Shown: positions 36,785 to 48,643 of the stretch, piece by piece
Layout: each line of letters starts with the position of its first letter
Numbering within the stretch: position 1 is the first letter of the stretch
Assembly: GCA_949152475.1 (NCBI GenBank)
Contig: OX424562.1
Span: forward strand, 36,848,657-36,912,656
Length of the DNA: 64,000 bases
Direction: 5' to 3'
From: Terebella lapidaria
Lineage: Eukaryota; Annelida; Polychaeta; Terebellida; Terebellidae
Position numbers and translations under genes: made by a program
Notes under the pieces: generated by a model
Told to the model about the DNA's origin: nothing
Seen by the model: the letters and a program-made list of their open reading frames with translations, nothing else
Database searches by the model: none

Positions 36785-37735
36785 AGTGGATCAACAATGA
36801 TGGATATGTTGGAATCCCATGGATGGTTGTGAGAGATGTTGCCATGGTTACCTCTGAGCGGAGTTTGACAGTGATGGGAATGCTGGGGTCGGGTGGGTGG
36901 TTGTGAGGGATGTTGCCATGGTTACCTCTGAGCGAAGTTTGACAGTGATGGGAATGCTGGGGTCGGGTGGGTGGTTGTGAGGGATGTTGCCATGGTTACT
37001 TCTGAGCAGAGTTTGACAGTGATGGGAATGCTGGGGTCGGGTGGGTGGTTGTGAGGGATGTTGCCATGGTTACCTCTGAGCGGAGTTTGACAGTGATGGG
37101 AATGTTGGGGTCGGGTGGGTGGTTGTGAGAGATGTTGCCATGGTTACCTCTGAGCGGAGTTTGACAGTGATGGGAATGCTGGGGTCGGGTGGGTGGTTGT
37201 GAGGTATGTTGCCATGGTTACCTCTGAGCGAAGTTTGACAGTGATGGGAATGCTTGGGTCGGGTGGGTGGTTGTGAGGGATGTTGCCATGGTTACCTCTG
37301 AGCGAAGTTTGACAGTGATGGGAATGCTTGGGTCGGGTGGGTGGTTGTGAGGGATGTTGCCATGGTTACCCCTGAGCGGAGTTTGACAGTGATGGGAATG
37401 CTTGGGTCGGGTGGGTGGTTGTGAGGGATGTTGCCATGGTTACCTCTGAGAGAAGTTTGACAGTGATGGGAATGCTTGGGTCGGGTGGGTGGTTGTGAGG
37501 GATGTTGCCATGGTTACCTCTGAGCGGAGATTGACAGTGATGGGAATGGTGGGGTCGGGTGGGTGGTTGTGAGGGATGTTGTCATGGTTACCTCTGAGCT
37601 GAGTTTGACAGTGATGGGAATGCTGGGGTCAGGTGGGTGGTTGTGAGGGATGTTGCCATGGTTACCTCTGAGCGGAGTTTGACAGTGAGGGGAATGCTGG
37701 GGTCGGGTGGGTGGTTGTGAGGGATGTTGCCCCGG
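36785..37735. repeat. 74-bp minisatellite made of an exon end and splice donor
   Basis: There are about 12-13 copies of a 74-base unit. Read on the minus strand, each copy contains the last part of FLYWCH exon F3 (ccacccgaccccagcattcc ... ctccgctcagag) followed by its splice donor GTAACC. The copy nearest F3 is the true exon end. The others lie in the F3-F4 intron and keep both the coding-like part and the donor with few changes. The leftmost copy (36785-36840) is degenerate. Confidence 0.9.
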
Positions 37736-37833
37736 GTGATGTGGTCTCCATTTTGATGTAGGATTGCTCCGCAGATGGTGTTTCTTGGGTTTCTGATGCC
37801 ACAACGCCAGCGGTCCTTCTGTCCTTTCAGAGA
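37666..37833 (-). CDS. FLYWCH module, exon F3 (second half of FLYWCH 1)
   Basis: 56 codons, phase 0 at both ends, acceptor attttctccag and donor GAG|GTAACC. It contains WRCGIRNPRNTICGAI and the H-x-H of PHNHPPDP, the metal ligands of a FLYWCH finger, then SIPLTVKLRSE. FLYWCH fingers bind DNA or proteins in animals and occur in the variable ends of Drosophila mod(mdg4). Confidence 0.85.
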
Positions 37834-37972
37834 CTGGAGAAAATAGAATATTTGAATAAACTTGAATATTTTTTATATGAAACATTTACCTACAAAGCAA
37901 AACGTGTATGTTTAGTACTGAGTGGTGTTACATGTAGGTGAATACAACCACTAAGTAATCTTTTTATCTTAC

Positions 37973-38117
37973 CTTTTTAGTGTAAGAATATCCCGAGCTC
38001 TCAACCAGCAGATCTGTGCCCAGTTGGGATGCTCCCTCGTAGATCTCAAAGGTCGTATTGTTATCCTCAGTCACAACCCCTCGGTCAACAACCACTGGCT
38101 TGTCTTCCTCCTGTGGT
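37973..38117 (-). CDS. FLYWCH module, exon F2 (first half of FLYWCH 1)
   Basis: 145 bases, entering in phase 2 and leaving in phase 0 at AAG|GTAAGA. It encodes an acidic start (PQEEDKPVVVDRGV) and the first strands of the FLYWCH fold (GTDLLVESSGYSYTKK). The Gly-Tyr-Ser-Tyr segment is shared with FLYWCH 2. Confidence 0.75.
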
Positions 38118-38269
38118 CTGTCACAAACACACAACACACATCTCATCATACAATCGTCTCATGTCCTGAACTTCAACATAGAGGAGTTTCTGAGAATCTT
38201 TATTTATGGTAACAACGAGGTGTAGATAATACTTGCACACCACATCTTCTATAATAGGTTGACACCTAC

Positions 38270-38511
38270 TGTATGATGATGGGGGTCACGGTTTCTGTCT
38301 GGACAGGTGTACTCGTCTCCCCGCCACTCCTGGATCTAGCACTGGTGCTCCTTGTGCTCATTCTAGTCACTGACACGGGAGTGACGGGCTTCTCTCCGGG
38401 TTTCCATGACGATTTCTGTGGTGATTTCTGGGGAGTTTTACGTGGCGATTTCTGTGGCGTTTTCTGCGGTGTCAGCTCTACTCTCTCAACCCGTCCAATC
38501 CTCTTCCCAGG
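38270..38511 (-). CDS. FLYWCH module, exon F1 (basic repeat linker)
   Basis: The exon begins in phase 0 after ccactgtag and leaves in phase 2 at ACA|GTAGGT. It codes for PGKRIGRVERVELTPQ, then TPQK/SPQK/SPRK repeats of AT-hook or CDK-site flavour, then a Ser/Thr/Arg-rich stretch ending VTPII. The phase-0 entry lets it join gene B's first exon directly. Exons F1-F10 then give 522 residues. Confidence 0.65.
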
Positions 38512-39226
38512 CTACAGTGGAAGGAAAAATGTACCCCGAAATATGAAAAAGTACTATTTCAGGTCCTTTGTCACCTGTGAAATTGTTTGTCGGATGTTTT
38601 CTTCTTATCAATATGGCTACACAAAAGGAGTTAGAACTTTCAAGTTGAATGGAAATCATCAATCTGTTTCGTTCATTTGTATATGGCAAGTGGCCCCAAA
38701 ACTTTTCATCTAGACATTGTAATTCACTGTTAATATCCAAGCTGAAAATCGCTACATACAGTAAACTTATTTTCTGCTGCAGTCATGCACAAACAGTTCA
38801 CTAACAGTAATCATGGTGGTTGTGGTAATCACATTTGGATGAGAAATACAAGTATTCATGAACATGTAGGAGTACATGTACATCGTCGAAAAAAAGAACA
38901 CAGTAGAACATTCCGCTTTCGCACTGTCATGGCTGATTATTATGTACAAGATATAGATATGACAATTATATGCAAAATAAAAGCATTCATTTTCAGTACA
39001 CAGTATGTATGGTTACACTGATGAGATATGTGGAAATATATCATACTATACAGAAAACGGCATGTGAGCACAACATATGAATGTACAAAGTTTATGAGTT
39101 CTGTCCACTGTATTGCATGAGGAAAAAAATTCTTGATAGCAAAAATCAAAGGAGAATCAACTGAATTACAAATTGGAAATCAACTGAATTACAAATTGGA
39201 AAACTTTGGATGCCTCCGAAAAAATA

Positions 39227-39520
39227 TTAAGGAAACGTCATAGGCCCACGCCAGGGCAGTCCATGAGTTTGAGTCATGTGGTCGATTAGTACACCCATCC
39301 GACTGAAGGACTCGGAGCAGTGCTGACACTTGTGTGGCAGCTCTCCAGTATGTCCGAGCTGATGAGCGACCAGTCTCTGTTTGGACGTGAAACCTTTCTG
39401 GCAGGTCGAACAGGAGTATGGGTAGATCCCAGCATGCATCTTCATGTGTCGCTGGAAGTTGCCTCGGGAAGTGAAGGATTTCTCACACATGTGACAGGTC
39501 CCAGCGTCCGACAAAGGGCC
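39227..39520 (-). CDS. Gene B, C2H2 cassette B2 (three fingers)
   Basis: The exon opens after gtctcttgcag in phase 0 and encodes 97 residues then TAA. It holds three classical C2H2 fingers: CHMCEKSF..., CSTCQKGF... and CQHCSESF..., the last two joined by a TGELPHK linker, with a stop soon after (LPWRGPMTFP). It is most like cassette C1 of gene C (GHTGxxLHxCQHC), so both probably come from an ancestral arrangement. It would give gene B a 306-residue form. Confidence 0.8.
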   Translation of the reverse strand, partial: GPLSDAGTCHMCEKSFTSRGNFQRHMKMHAGIYPYSCSTCQKGFTSKQRLVAHQLGHTGELPHKCQHCSESFSRMGVLIDHMTQTHGLPWRGPMTFP

Positions 39521-39840
39521 CTGCAAGAGACACAAACAGGCCGTATTAGTAAATGAATTCCTTACTCAAGGAGGTTGACATGGTCATGTGTATGCAGGTC
39601 CATCCACGTCTACAAAGACATTGGCTGGTTGTGTCACAACTGAATTGATAAAATAACTTCAGCATCATCAATCATCACCTCAAAGCATTTTGTATACATG
39701 GACATCATGCTTGTACATGAAACATGTTCTTGGAAACTTCATCCTGTGGGCATAGGTACAAGGTAATCATAATACTGATTAACAATGTTTTCAGAATATT
39801 CCTTGTGTGTCCTTGTGAGTAATCCATATTGCCACTATTA

Positions 39841-40112
39841 GTTATCCCATGTTTGTTCACAAAATACGGATTCATATCTATGTCTAGCCTTCGGCCTCAT
39901 GGGATACGGACAGCTAGACATTGATATAATTCCGTATTTCATGAACAGACATGAGGTAACGAATTTATCACTGACTGTGAACGAGACTCACAAGGGATAC
40001 GGGAACTTGTATCGAAAGTGGCGCGTGCCAAATTAGATATTCAGGATACAGGTTTATATCACCGTTGTGATTGGCCAATCACAGTCTCGGGTTTGTGTTC
40101 AGTCAGTGATAA
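39841..40112. repeat. Double foldback repeat in gene B intron
   Basis: Two nested or adjacent inverted pairs: gttatcccatg.ttgttca...aaatacgga at 39841-39871 with its partner ending 39960, and ttatcactgactgtgaac near 39965 with its partner ending 40112. Probably a miniature transposon. Confidence 0.5.
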
Positions 40113-41057
40113 ATGTATTTACCTGTAACCTGTCCACTGGTCAGTAAAGACCCATGGAGGATATAACGTAGAACTTCACTGACCCCTTTCCAGGCACATT
40201 CAAGAGCCTTTCAAGTGACTATCTCTACCACCATGTAACCTTCAGGCCCCTGAGTTATCCAGTGACCTTCCAATGACCTATATTGACCTCAAATGACCTC
40301 CAGTGACCTTCTCCGGGCACAATAGGATCTTGGCTCTGCGTAGGAAGGTCATGTCCCACCCCACATGAATACTAGTATAATCTAAGAATCTAGCAGACAC
40401 AGACATTGAATTATGTTCCATGATTCGGAAGTATGTCCATACACATCACATGAACTGGCACAAACTGGCACGAACTGGCATGAACTGGTTTTTTTTTTTT
40501 TATTATTGTATATTGATATTTATAGTAGTGAGAAACATACCTCCCTTGTTGCCAAGAACATGAAGAAGGTTTTCCAACAGTCTATTTTTTTTATTCTGCA
40601 ATTCTGTCCAATAATCCAGATATTTTGTATGAACAATGCAAAAGACTTCTCTCAAATCTACCAGTTCAATTAATGTGGTTAATGTGGAATGTGGTCGGTA
40701 TCATTCTTTTATACTGGTGTTTCAAAGACGACAACGTCATTTAATATTTTATCATTTGACAGAATTTGACTACATACTAATGCACCATTTACTAGCTAAA
40801 TGTCAACTACTACATGCAATACAGAAAACAAACACATGTACTATGTACATGTACTATAAAAAGATGAACATGATGTCGATGATGTACCGGTATAATACCA
40901 AATTTGGAGTTTCCTGTTGCAAGTTGAATTCCTCGCCAAGTTACTAATTCAGTAAATGCAATTCCAACAAAAAGCCAAAATCTACAAAAGCAAAGTGAAG
41001 CAGTCAATCTGAACTCAAAGTCAATTGATATTCATGAAGCATTGTTCATTACAATGA

Positions 41058-41474
41058 TTACTGATACATGTATTCATTATCATCAGGACCATGTAGACGT
41101 TGGACAGCGTCAGAATGACTGATGGGGGAAGCGTCCACACTCGATTCTTTATCCACATCATCAGTCGAGTGCACATTGTAATGTCTCTGTAATGACTGTT
41201 TGAAATTAAACTCCTTGCCACAGATAACACACTTGAATTCCTTGACACCCGAGTGGTGGGACATGTGTCCTCTCAAACCCGTGCTGGACGTGAACTCCTG
41301 GCTACAGACTTCACAAGTGTATACGGTGCGTTTAATACGTTTATACTGTCCACTGTGTAATTTAACATGACCCAGGGGGTTTCTGTCTCGATTGAGCATC
41401 ACGGAAGGACGGGGACACGTGAGCCCCGTGGACGTGAGGTCATCTCCCGCCGGCGACATCATAGCAGCTACCGT
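41058..41474 (-). CDS. Gene B, C2H2 cassette B1 (two fingers)
   Basis: The exon opens after gatctgtttcag in phase 0 and encodes 138 residues then TAA. After a Ser/Pro-rich start (TVAAMMSPAGDD) and a basic run (YKRIKRTVYT) come two C2H2 fingers, CEVCSQEF... and CVICGKEF.... It ends with an acidic tail (DDVDKESSVDASP). Joined to the exon at 42572 it makes a 347-residue protein. Confidence 0.8.
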   Translation of the reverse strand, partial: TVAAMMSPAGDDLTSTGLTCPRPSVMLNRDRNPLGHVKLHSGQYKRIKRTVYTCEVCSQEFTSSTGLRGHMSHHSGVKEFKCVICGKEFNFKQSLQRHYNVHSTDDVDKESSVDASPISHSDAVQRLHGPDDNEYMYQ

Positions 41475-41817
41475 CTGAAACAGATCAAAACGTGCGACAT
41501 TAGGCAATCGAATGGCATTACTATCTGCAAAATCTCCAGCGCGAGAAATCTGAAAAGTAACTTTGACTTCTGATATTGGGCATGCTGCAAATAAAGAGTA
41601 CCTGGAACAAGAACCTAATTTTTGTGGTGTGGTACCTGCTACAGCAGAAACATACATATTATGTAGGCCTTGCAACAAATTTTAGCTAGTCCTGCAAAAA
41701 AAGAACTAAATCAAAATAATACTTTTTGATTTAGAATCTCATTCTGAAATACCGGTAATCATATTTTCAGAGTACTTTAAGACTGTATGTTCAGGGAAAA
41801 CTGCGACCAACAATCCT

Positions 41818-41836
41818 CCCCCCCCCCCCCCCCCCC
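41818..41836. repeat. Poly-C run
   Basis: A run of 19 C bases. Similar runs are at 54280-54334 (two blocks) and 59299-59315. Confidence 0.95.
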
Positions 41837-42571
41837 AGAGCCTGGTTCATCAATTCACCACACAGCACCTACCACAAAGTGTTATACATTTACATGTAGT
41901 CTACATGATCTATCTGGGCTCACCCGTGACAAATTTTGCTCATCAAAAATTGCTAAAGATTTAGAATTTCTTTTAGCGTTTTATAATTTCTTTTAGCAAT
42001 AATTCTTGCATGTATTCCGCATTGTACAAAGGACTATTCAATAACTGATGAAAATACTTCAATGATTATGATGATTGAAAGAAATACAAGAGTCAGACTA
42101 TTAATTATTATGACAAATTATAATTCTTCATGACAATGCCAATTACACTTTCGCAAATTGTGCGAAAGCAAGCTATTTCAGTTTAGCATTTTGAGCCTTT
42201 GATTAGCAAAATGCTACAGTGCGATCAGCTAGAGTGAGCCCAATCTATGCTGGCCCAAATTGTTCTTCGCTTGGTGTCTTTTGACGCAATTTGCTGGCAT
42301 GTTTTTTTTTTTAAATAAACAACATCTCACTCAAGCACATTGAGAGGTTATACTAGTAGTCCCACAGGTTTGACATGGTTTGTACATGTACACTAAATAC
42401 ATACCGGTATACAACATTTTGATGGCCATATACTAGTATATATTAAAGAAGGCCTAGAGAGTGTACCATACTGGTAATGAGCACAACACTTCGCCTGGTG
42501 ATGAATATGGTATGAACATGGTGAGAACCAGCACACTGCACATACACTGACACATGTATCTTATAATGTAC

Positions 42572-43198
42572 CTGCTGCGACACGTCTCCGAATGCTGAGG
42601 TGTTTAGTTGCTGGGCGACTGACGATCGTGCACCGGCCGTGTGGTGTACAAGCCATGCAGACGCTCGCTCCTGGTCAGTGGCCTCCTCAAGTCGGACATC
42701 GGACAGCTCCAGTGGGTTGCCATGGTGACTAGTGGAGGGTAGACTGGTGGAGTCGAAGCTTGTAAAGTCCAGCTGCTCAACCTCTTGAATGCTTTCATCC
42801 CAGTCGTCTGCTTCGTCTTTCACAACAACAACTTCATCGTCATTTTCATTCTGTCGATGTTGCGTTTGTGATGCACTGACGGATAATTTTGATGTTGACT
42901 TTTTATCACCAGCAGACTGACTTCTGTCCGAGTCTGCTGTAGAAGTTCTCCGTCTCTTACGAGTTCGTCGTGGAGAGACACCCGTTTCTTTGCTGGAACC
43001 ACTTTCCACCGAGTCGTCATTTGCAGATTTGATGATCTCATCAAAGTTCAACAGAAACACATTCTTATCATCCAATGTTATTCCAATGAGTGCTTCTATG
43101 CGGAATTTTGCATCAAACTCCAGACCATTTTTGCACAGAAGAGTTAGAGTGTCTTTCAAAAGAACTTTCACACGCTCCTGATCCGGTTTCAGCAACAT
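42572..43198 (-). CDS. Gene B, first coding exon: shared N-terminal domain
   Basis: 209 codons, encoding the N-terminus of a probable nuclear regulator. Residues 1-57 are the shared domain (KPDQERVKVLLKDTLTLLCK, then IEALIGITLDDKNVFLLNFD). Residues 77-84 are basic (RRTRKRRR). Residues 123-133 are the VVVVKDEADDW motif with the psi-K-x-E consensus. The exon ends FGDVSQQ at donor CAG|GTACAT in phase 0. The start ATG is 15 bases inside the exon, which opens after the acceptor ccaaatttcag, so a non-coding 5' exon is expected as in genes A and C. Downstream choices in phase are B1, B2 and the FLYWCH module. Gene A is the closest paralog in the first 25 residues. Confidence 0.87.
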
Positions 43199-43685
43199 GA
43201 TGGCAACTGGTTCTGAAATTTGGAAATCTATTTTTCAATAATAAAACATAGTAACAAATAATCACTGGGCCAGTACGAGCCATCCGTCCTAAATTCACCA
43301 CATCCCAAAATTCGCTAACACTGTTCCAGGGCAATTTAGTGTATTACCATGACACAAGACATGAATCCTCCATGTGGGAGGAAAAAAATTGGCTATGTTT
43401 CCAGAGTTATGCTGGTACAAAGACTGGATATCAGCTGATCAGTATCTCGACTGATGATCAGTACCGGGTATGAGGCCTGAATCACTGGTGTTGACGAACG
43501 ATGACTTTAGCATGAATGGGTTCAATGGTTCATAGTCTGGCAAATATTTCGGACTATTTAGAGTATTGAACAGTGTTATAGGTTAGTTGGGCAGGTGGGT
43601 CTAATGATATTCTAATATATAGATGCATATGCCTATGGTCAGTTCAGTACCCACACTACATGCACTACTAGAACTATTGCATGTA

Positions 43686-44579
43686 CTATACTCTGATTTT
43701 TCTAACTCGTTAACACTGTTTTTTGCCGATATTTTTGCGATGTTTAATGGTATCGTATTGTAACTTGGCATACTTCACCTGGAGATCAAACGGCATTTTT
43801 CTGCAACTTTCAGACTTCTGCTCATAGAACTGTGAGAGTTAGCAATCTACTGCAATGATAAATTTTCCCTGAAATCCTGTCGGTTGCATGTCAACAAATA
43901 TTGTTTTCCTTTGGCACGTGATGGGTGATTCTGTTCCGATAATTTGCATAGGGGCGAGAATTAGGATTCCGGACCGTCCACGCAGGTAAACTGATTCGAA
44001 ATTACTCGCACGTGCAGGCACCTTGACGACAACTGACAACCCGATCCCCCTATTATGACTAATTTGAACTTGTCCATTTGGATTCAATCATCACCTGTCG
44101 AGAACCAAGCAATATGTCGGCGCCCATGGTTCGAGACATCCTCGATTAAAGGGCCACTGTATGGGATTCGGCTTTTGGGGGATTTCCAAGATTTTTCTCC
44201 CGACGCTTCTATTTATAGAACAAAAGGTCAGATTACGTTTTTGACCCAGAATCTCTGCCGAGCAAATTGTCAGATCAGCCCAGGTCGGCTAGGCAGAGAT
44301 CCTAGGCCAAAAACGTCATCTGACGTTTTGTTCTATAAATAGAAGCGTCGGGAGAAAAATCTTGGAAATCTTCTAAAAGCCAATCCCATACAGTGGCCCT
44401 TTAAATAAAACTTTTGTGTTTTGAAAGAAACAGATAGCGTTTCGGAAGGCAGGTTTGTGTAAATTAATTGCCGTTTGTATCACAGATATGCAATATTCAG
44501 TTGAATAGTTCGCTCGAAGTAACTTGACTGAACTGAAGGCAAAAAACAGTGTAAACGAGTTAAAAAAATTAGAGTATAG
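43686..44579. mobile_element. TIR element, second copy, carrying a nested element
   Basis: It shares terminal inverted repeats (ctatactctgatttttctaa) and internal sequence with 34421-35019 in the opposite orientation. A 251-bp hairpin element has inserted into it at 44150-44400. Confidence 0.65.
44150..44400. mobile_element. TTAA-flanked hairpin miniature transposon
   Basis: The inverted arms of about 105 bases (agggccactgtatgggattc ... ) are nearly identical, and TTAA lies directly on both sides (44146-44149, 44401-44404). TTAA duplication is the hallmark of piggyBac-type insertion. No coding frame. It is nested inside the element at 43686-44579, so it is younger. Confidence 0.75.
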
Positions 44580-45091
44580 TAGCAGACTTGCTGTGTGCAG
44601 ACACCACAGCGCAACCGGTTCTTAGCTTCCAGATTTTTACTGATTTTAGTGGAACAGATTTTATTGGATTTTACGGACTGCATCTTACACTGTGAACAGT
44701 GGTGCTCCCAGCAGGGAGGTATTTAACAACAACAACAACAACAATATGGTTTCATGCGGTGAACAAAAATAGAGTCGGACCACATCACATTTTCTATTAA
44801 TTTGGAGCTAAATGTCACCGAATTTCAAAGAATTCGGGTCTAACATTCACTTTGTGTTTACGATGTTCCGTGATTTTACCCAGTTGGTGTCAATATTCCA
44901 GACAAACACGTTTTAATTCATCTGTTTTCTTTCAAAACAAATCGAATGCATCAACCGAATTCTACTTTTTGTATGGAATGCTAGATTGGCACACGCGATA
45001 AAAACTCCAAATTAACACCAAGGGTCCTGTAGCTTACCGTATAGAATGTTCCCAGTCTCTGCATCTCATAAATGTCCCACTACAAAAAAAT

Positions 45092-45900
45092 GTGAAACAT
45101 GACATCAGAGCTGGAGACAGCACAACAATGATGGCATTGTTAATTTTTTCTAATTTTTGTGATGTTTTTAAGGAAAAATACAATATGTATGTTCCTATAA
45201 AAAAGGTCAAGATCAATAACAGGTGTAATTATAAAGCATGGCATATATCTGGTTTGAAAAATGCTTGTAAGAAAAAGAATAAATTGTATAAAAGCTACTT
45301 GAAATTCAAAACTGTTGAATCAGAACAAAAGTGTAAAAAATATAAAAACAAATTGACTAGTATACTGAGGTCTGTGGAAAGAAAATACTATTCTGATCAG
45401 CGCTGTATGAGTACAAAAATGATATCAAGAGAACTTGGAGTGTATTAAATAAAGTCACAAGAAGAAAAATGGCATTGGTTCAGAATCATAATTTCGCAAT
45501 GGTGATGATTATACATCAGAGAAAAAAGAAATCGTCAATATTTTAATTTTAATAATTTCTTTGTGAATGTCGGACCAACATTAGCCGCTAAAATCAATTC
45601 TTGTTCCGATACATCATTCCGTGATTTTATAAATAATATTTTCAACAAAACACTATTTCTTGAACCAGCTTGTGAGGAAGAATTGGTGAAAATAACTTCA
45701 AAATTCAAAAGTAAAAAATCTTGTGGCTATGACACCCCGCCTATGACAGCATTAGTATGATGTTAGTCAAAGCAGTTAACATTAATATTAATATATTAAT
45801 ATTAAAAATTCCTCTTACATTTATTTGCAATAAATCTTTACAAAGTGGAATTTTTCCAAATGGAATATCGTTTTATTACTTGGCACCATTCATCTGATAG
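45092..45900 (+). mobile_element. LINE fragment (linker and start of reverse transcriptase)
   Basis: The first part encodes VPIKKVKINNRCNYKAWHIS, ACKKKNKLYKSYLK and ILRSVERKYYSDQ, typical of the region between endonuclease and reverse transcriptase in CR1/Jockey-like LINEs. The second part gives FNNFFVNVGPTLAAKI and KSKKSCGYDTPP, the start of the reverse transcriptase. The two parts are in different frames with a break near 45450-45545, and a stop follows KSCGYD. Both ends are missing, so this is a dead copy. Confidence 0.75.
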
Positions 45901-46929
45901 TCAAATGCAATAAAAGTCTAGCATTATTCACGGGCAGGGCTGAACTAATAGAAGTCTGAATTTCAGACTTCTATTGCAAAAACTGAAATAGTTGGCAATC
46001 TATCCCAATGTTAAATTTTGCCACATCAGTAAATTTCGGGTACACACATGATTTTGTGAATTTGATCGCTTTTGTAGTGGTGCAATTTTTCGAAATCACC
46101 ATGTTCGTTTTTAATGCACCTCAATAGGCCTATGTATCATATGTATCATATGGTCCAAAATTACAACAATACTTTGATTCCTGATAGACTCGACCAAATC
46201 CCGAATATGCTCAAATCCTCGAGATTCCGTTTTGCGCTGAAATTTACCCTCTGGGTAGACTGACATGCCAACTTTTCCAACTTTTGCGAAGTCTGAAATT
46301 CAGGAAAAATAAAACTTCCGTTTGACTACCAGGTGAAATATGCCAAGTTGTAATACGATACTACGGAGCGCCAGGGAGCGCCTGATGCGACGTACCGAAA
46401 ATATTTATTAATCTGTGCACACGAATTATTGAATCGTGCACCGTTCAAAATGATGACCTTGAATGTGACCCTCAAAGACATTCAGATTCTAACACTGAAT
46501 TTTTAACTCGGTTTGTTCGGGAAATTGGATATAGGGCATAAACGGTTACTGATAGTCTATTATCATTGAACACTAATAGGAAGTACTGTATGACCTTGAC
46601 CTGGAATGACCTATTATGCGAAACATTGACTTCAAAGATTGAGATAAGAGTAATAATACATGGAGGTGAGATATCCAGTTATATTTTGTTATAAACACTG
46701 TACTAGGACATAGTGTATTACATGGTTTCGAAATTACGAGCAATTTCTCCTCACTTTCTTCCCGTCTAGGACTTAAATTTGTTTGTATTCATGAGGTTTT
46801 GACATTATGACCCTGAACCTGGTCTTTATCTGGTCCCCTAGGGTCTGTGTATCATAAGAATGATTTTTTATAACCAAATGTAATTTACGGGCACATTTTC
46901 CCAATGCTTGTTCAGGATGTGTGGCTGTT
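45901..46929. other. Stretch with no supported gene
   Basis: Part of 45915-46360 resembles the internal sequence of the elements at 34421 and 43686 (attcacgggcagggc, aatatgccaagttgtaatac). The rest shows nothing I can name. Confidence 0.4.
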
Positions 46930-47826
46930 CTTTAAAGCCTAACTAGAGTGAAAAAATAACTTTTTTTAGTTTAGTGTCAATATCAAAGACGGACGTCTGG
47001 GGATCATTTCTGTTTTTACAAGAATGAAATATCTTGAATCTTGAACTATTTTACGGAGGTTTGTTTATGACATGTCCTATTGACCTTTCGATGTCATATG
47101 CAAATATGCAAATGAGCAATGATGACGTCATATGAGTCACTGAAAGATAATGAGCTCATTGAAACCAGTACTGCATAATATTAAAGAGCATGAAAATAAT
47201 TTTTGTTCCACATAATGACTACATACAGAAAATATTCAAGTTTTGAATAAATTTTGTTGGTGTCATGGCAACCAGAGCCGGAATATGGCCCATAGCAACC
47301 ATGTTGCTATGGAGATTTTGTTGCTAACCACTGATGATTCCACATATAGGACCTCAACTTTTGTGACATTATGATCCTTTGTGAAAATGTTCAAATAAAG
47401 TAGCACTTTCGCATGTCCTAACAGGTCAATTGTCCATAGCAACCCACCCAACAACTGGTTGCTAAGGGGCGCTAGCTCTGATTGTGTAGCCTTGACAACA
47501 TGCTGGCAAAACAAAAGACTGACTATGCATTACCACAAAACATATCCGTCTCTATAGGAACCTTTATCTACATTATAACCCTTGCATAAATGAGGTTTAG
47601 ATAGCTAATTATAGTACTTGACTCATATGACGTCATGAATATCTAATTATAATAATTAATGAGGTCCTGCAAATTGCTGATAGATTGGAAAAAAGTAATT
47701 CACGAAAATAGAAATATCTCAGGTTGTGATAGAGATTTTCAAGTTCTGTAAAAACCAAAATGATCAGGGAAACCATCTTCACGGTATAAGAACATAAAAA
47801 TTATACACTCTAGTTAGACTTTAAAG
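46930..47826. mobile_element. Non-coding element with 21-bp inverted ends
   Basis: The left end ctttaaagcctaactagagtg and the right end cactctagttagactttaaag are inverted with one mismatch. The interior (about 850 bases) has no coding frame but many short gttgctatgg/ccatagcaac words. The class is unknown. Confidence 0.6.
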
Positions 47827-48430
47827 TCAGTGTTAAAAGTATATTACCCTGTTAAATCACTTTCAACATGTTCAATACATTGCACTGAGCATCATTCACA
47901 GCACTGTCCACCAGTATATTAAATGGAGCTGTGGCATGGGGCGTGATAAGGAGTCCATAGCGACAGAACGTCTAGTACCGGTATTTATACGGTATGTGTA
48001 GGAAAATGTGGCCCAAATAGAGTGCTGCCTAATACTACTTGTTCACTGTGAACATGCCATTTAAGGTCCTTACTGAATATAGAAGAACAAGATGTATAGC
48101 CCTCCTGAGTTGAAAATATTTTGATATATTTACTGGATGATGAAAATCACAAACACAAGTCTTGTATCAAGCCCAAATTTATCATATCTCATCAAAGGCA
48201 CAAGCTTCTCAGGAGAGTTATTATATTTTGAGAGTACACATGATCAATGCACCTTAAAGTAAAGTTTGTTTTCAAACATGGTACACTATTCATTTTTATT
48301 GCAACAAAATTTCTGGTGTACTGTACAGTTGAATGCTAATTTCAGTATTCGTATATACATCATAGTTTTGTACACAGTTGTATAACATTTGGATCTGCAT
48401 GATATACTATTTCCAAATATGCGCAATTAA

Positions 48431-48567
48431 CCTATCGCCAAATGCCCCAAAAGTTGTCCGAGTTTCACATATTACGTCGGCCAACTTCTCTTTGGCCAAT
48501 GATAACGTTTTGCAGAATGCGTCGTAAATGGCGTAAAAAGACTCGGACAAATGGGCTCGGCGATAGG
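48431..48567. mobile_element. Miniature TIR element beside gene C's last exon
   Basis: The ends cctatcgcc...ttgtccgagt and actcggacaa...ggcgatagg are inverted. It lies just past the poly(A) signal of cassette D4. Confidence 0.6.
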
Positions 48568-48609
48568 TCAATTCATTGGCGCTTTCTCAGTGTTCTACAA
48601 AGCATTAAT

Positions 48610-48615
48610 TTTATT
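48610..48615 (-). terminator. Poly(A) signal, cassette D4
   Basis: AATAAA on the minus strand 28 bases after the D4 stop codon, a strong sign that D4 is a true last exon. Confidence 0.65.
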
Positions 48616-48643
48616 CCCTCAGCAGTTCTGGAATTGCCAAAAT

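Noticed and set aside
37514-37885. Pro/His-rich minus-strand frame as a gene
   Set aside because: It is a shifted reading of FLYWCH exon F3 and the 74-bp minisatellite.
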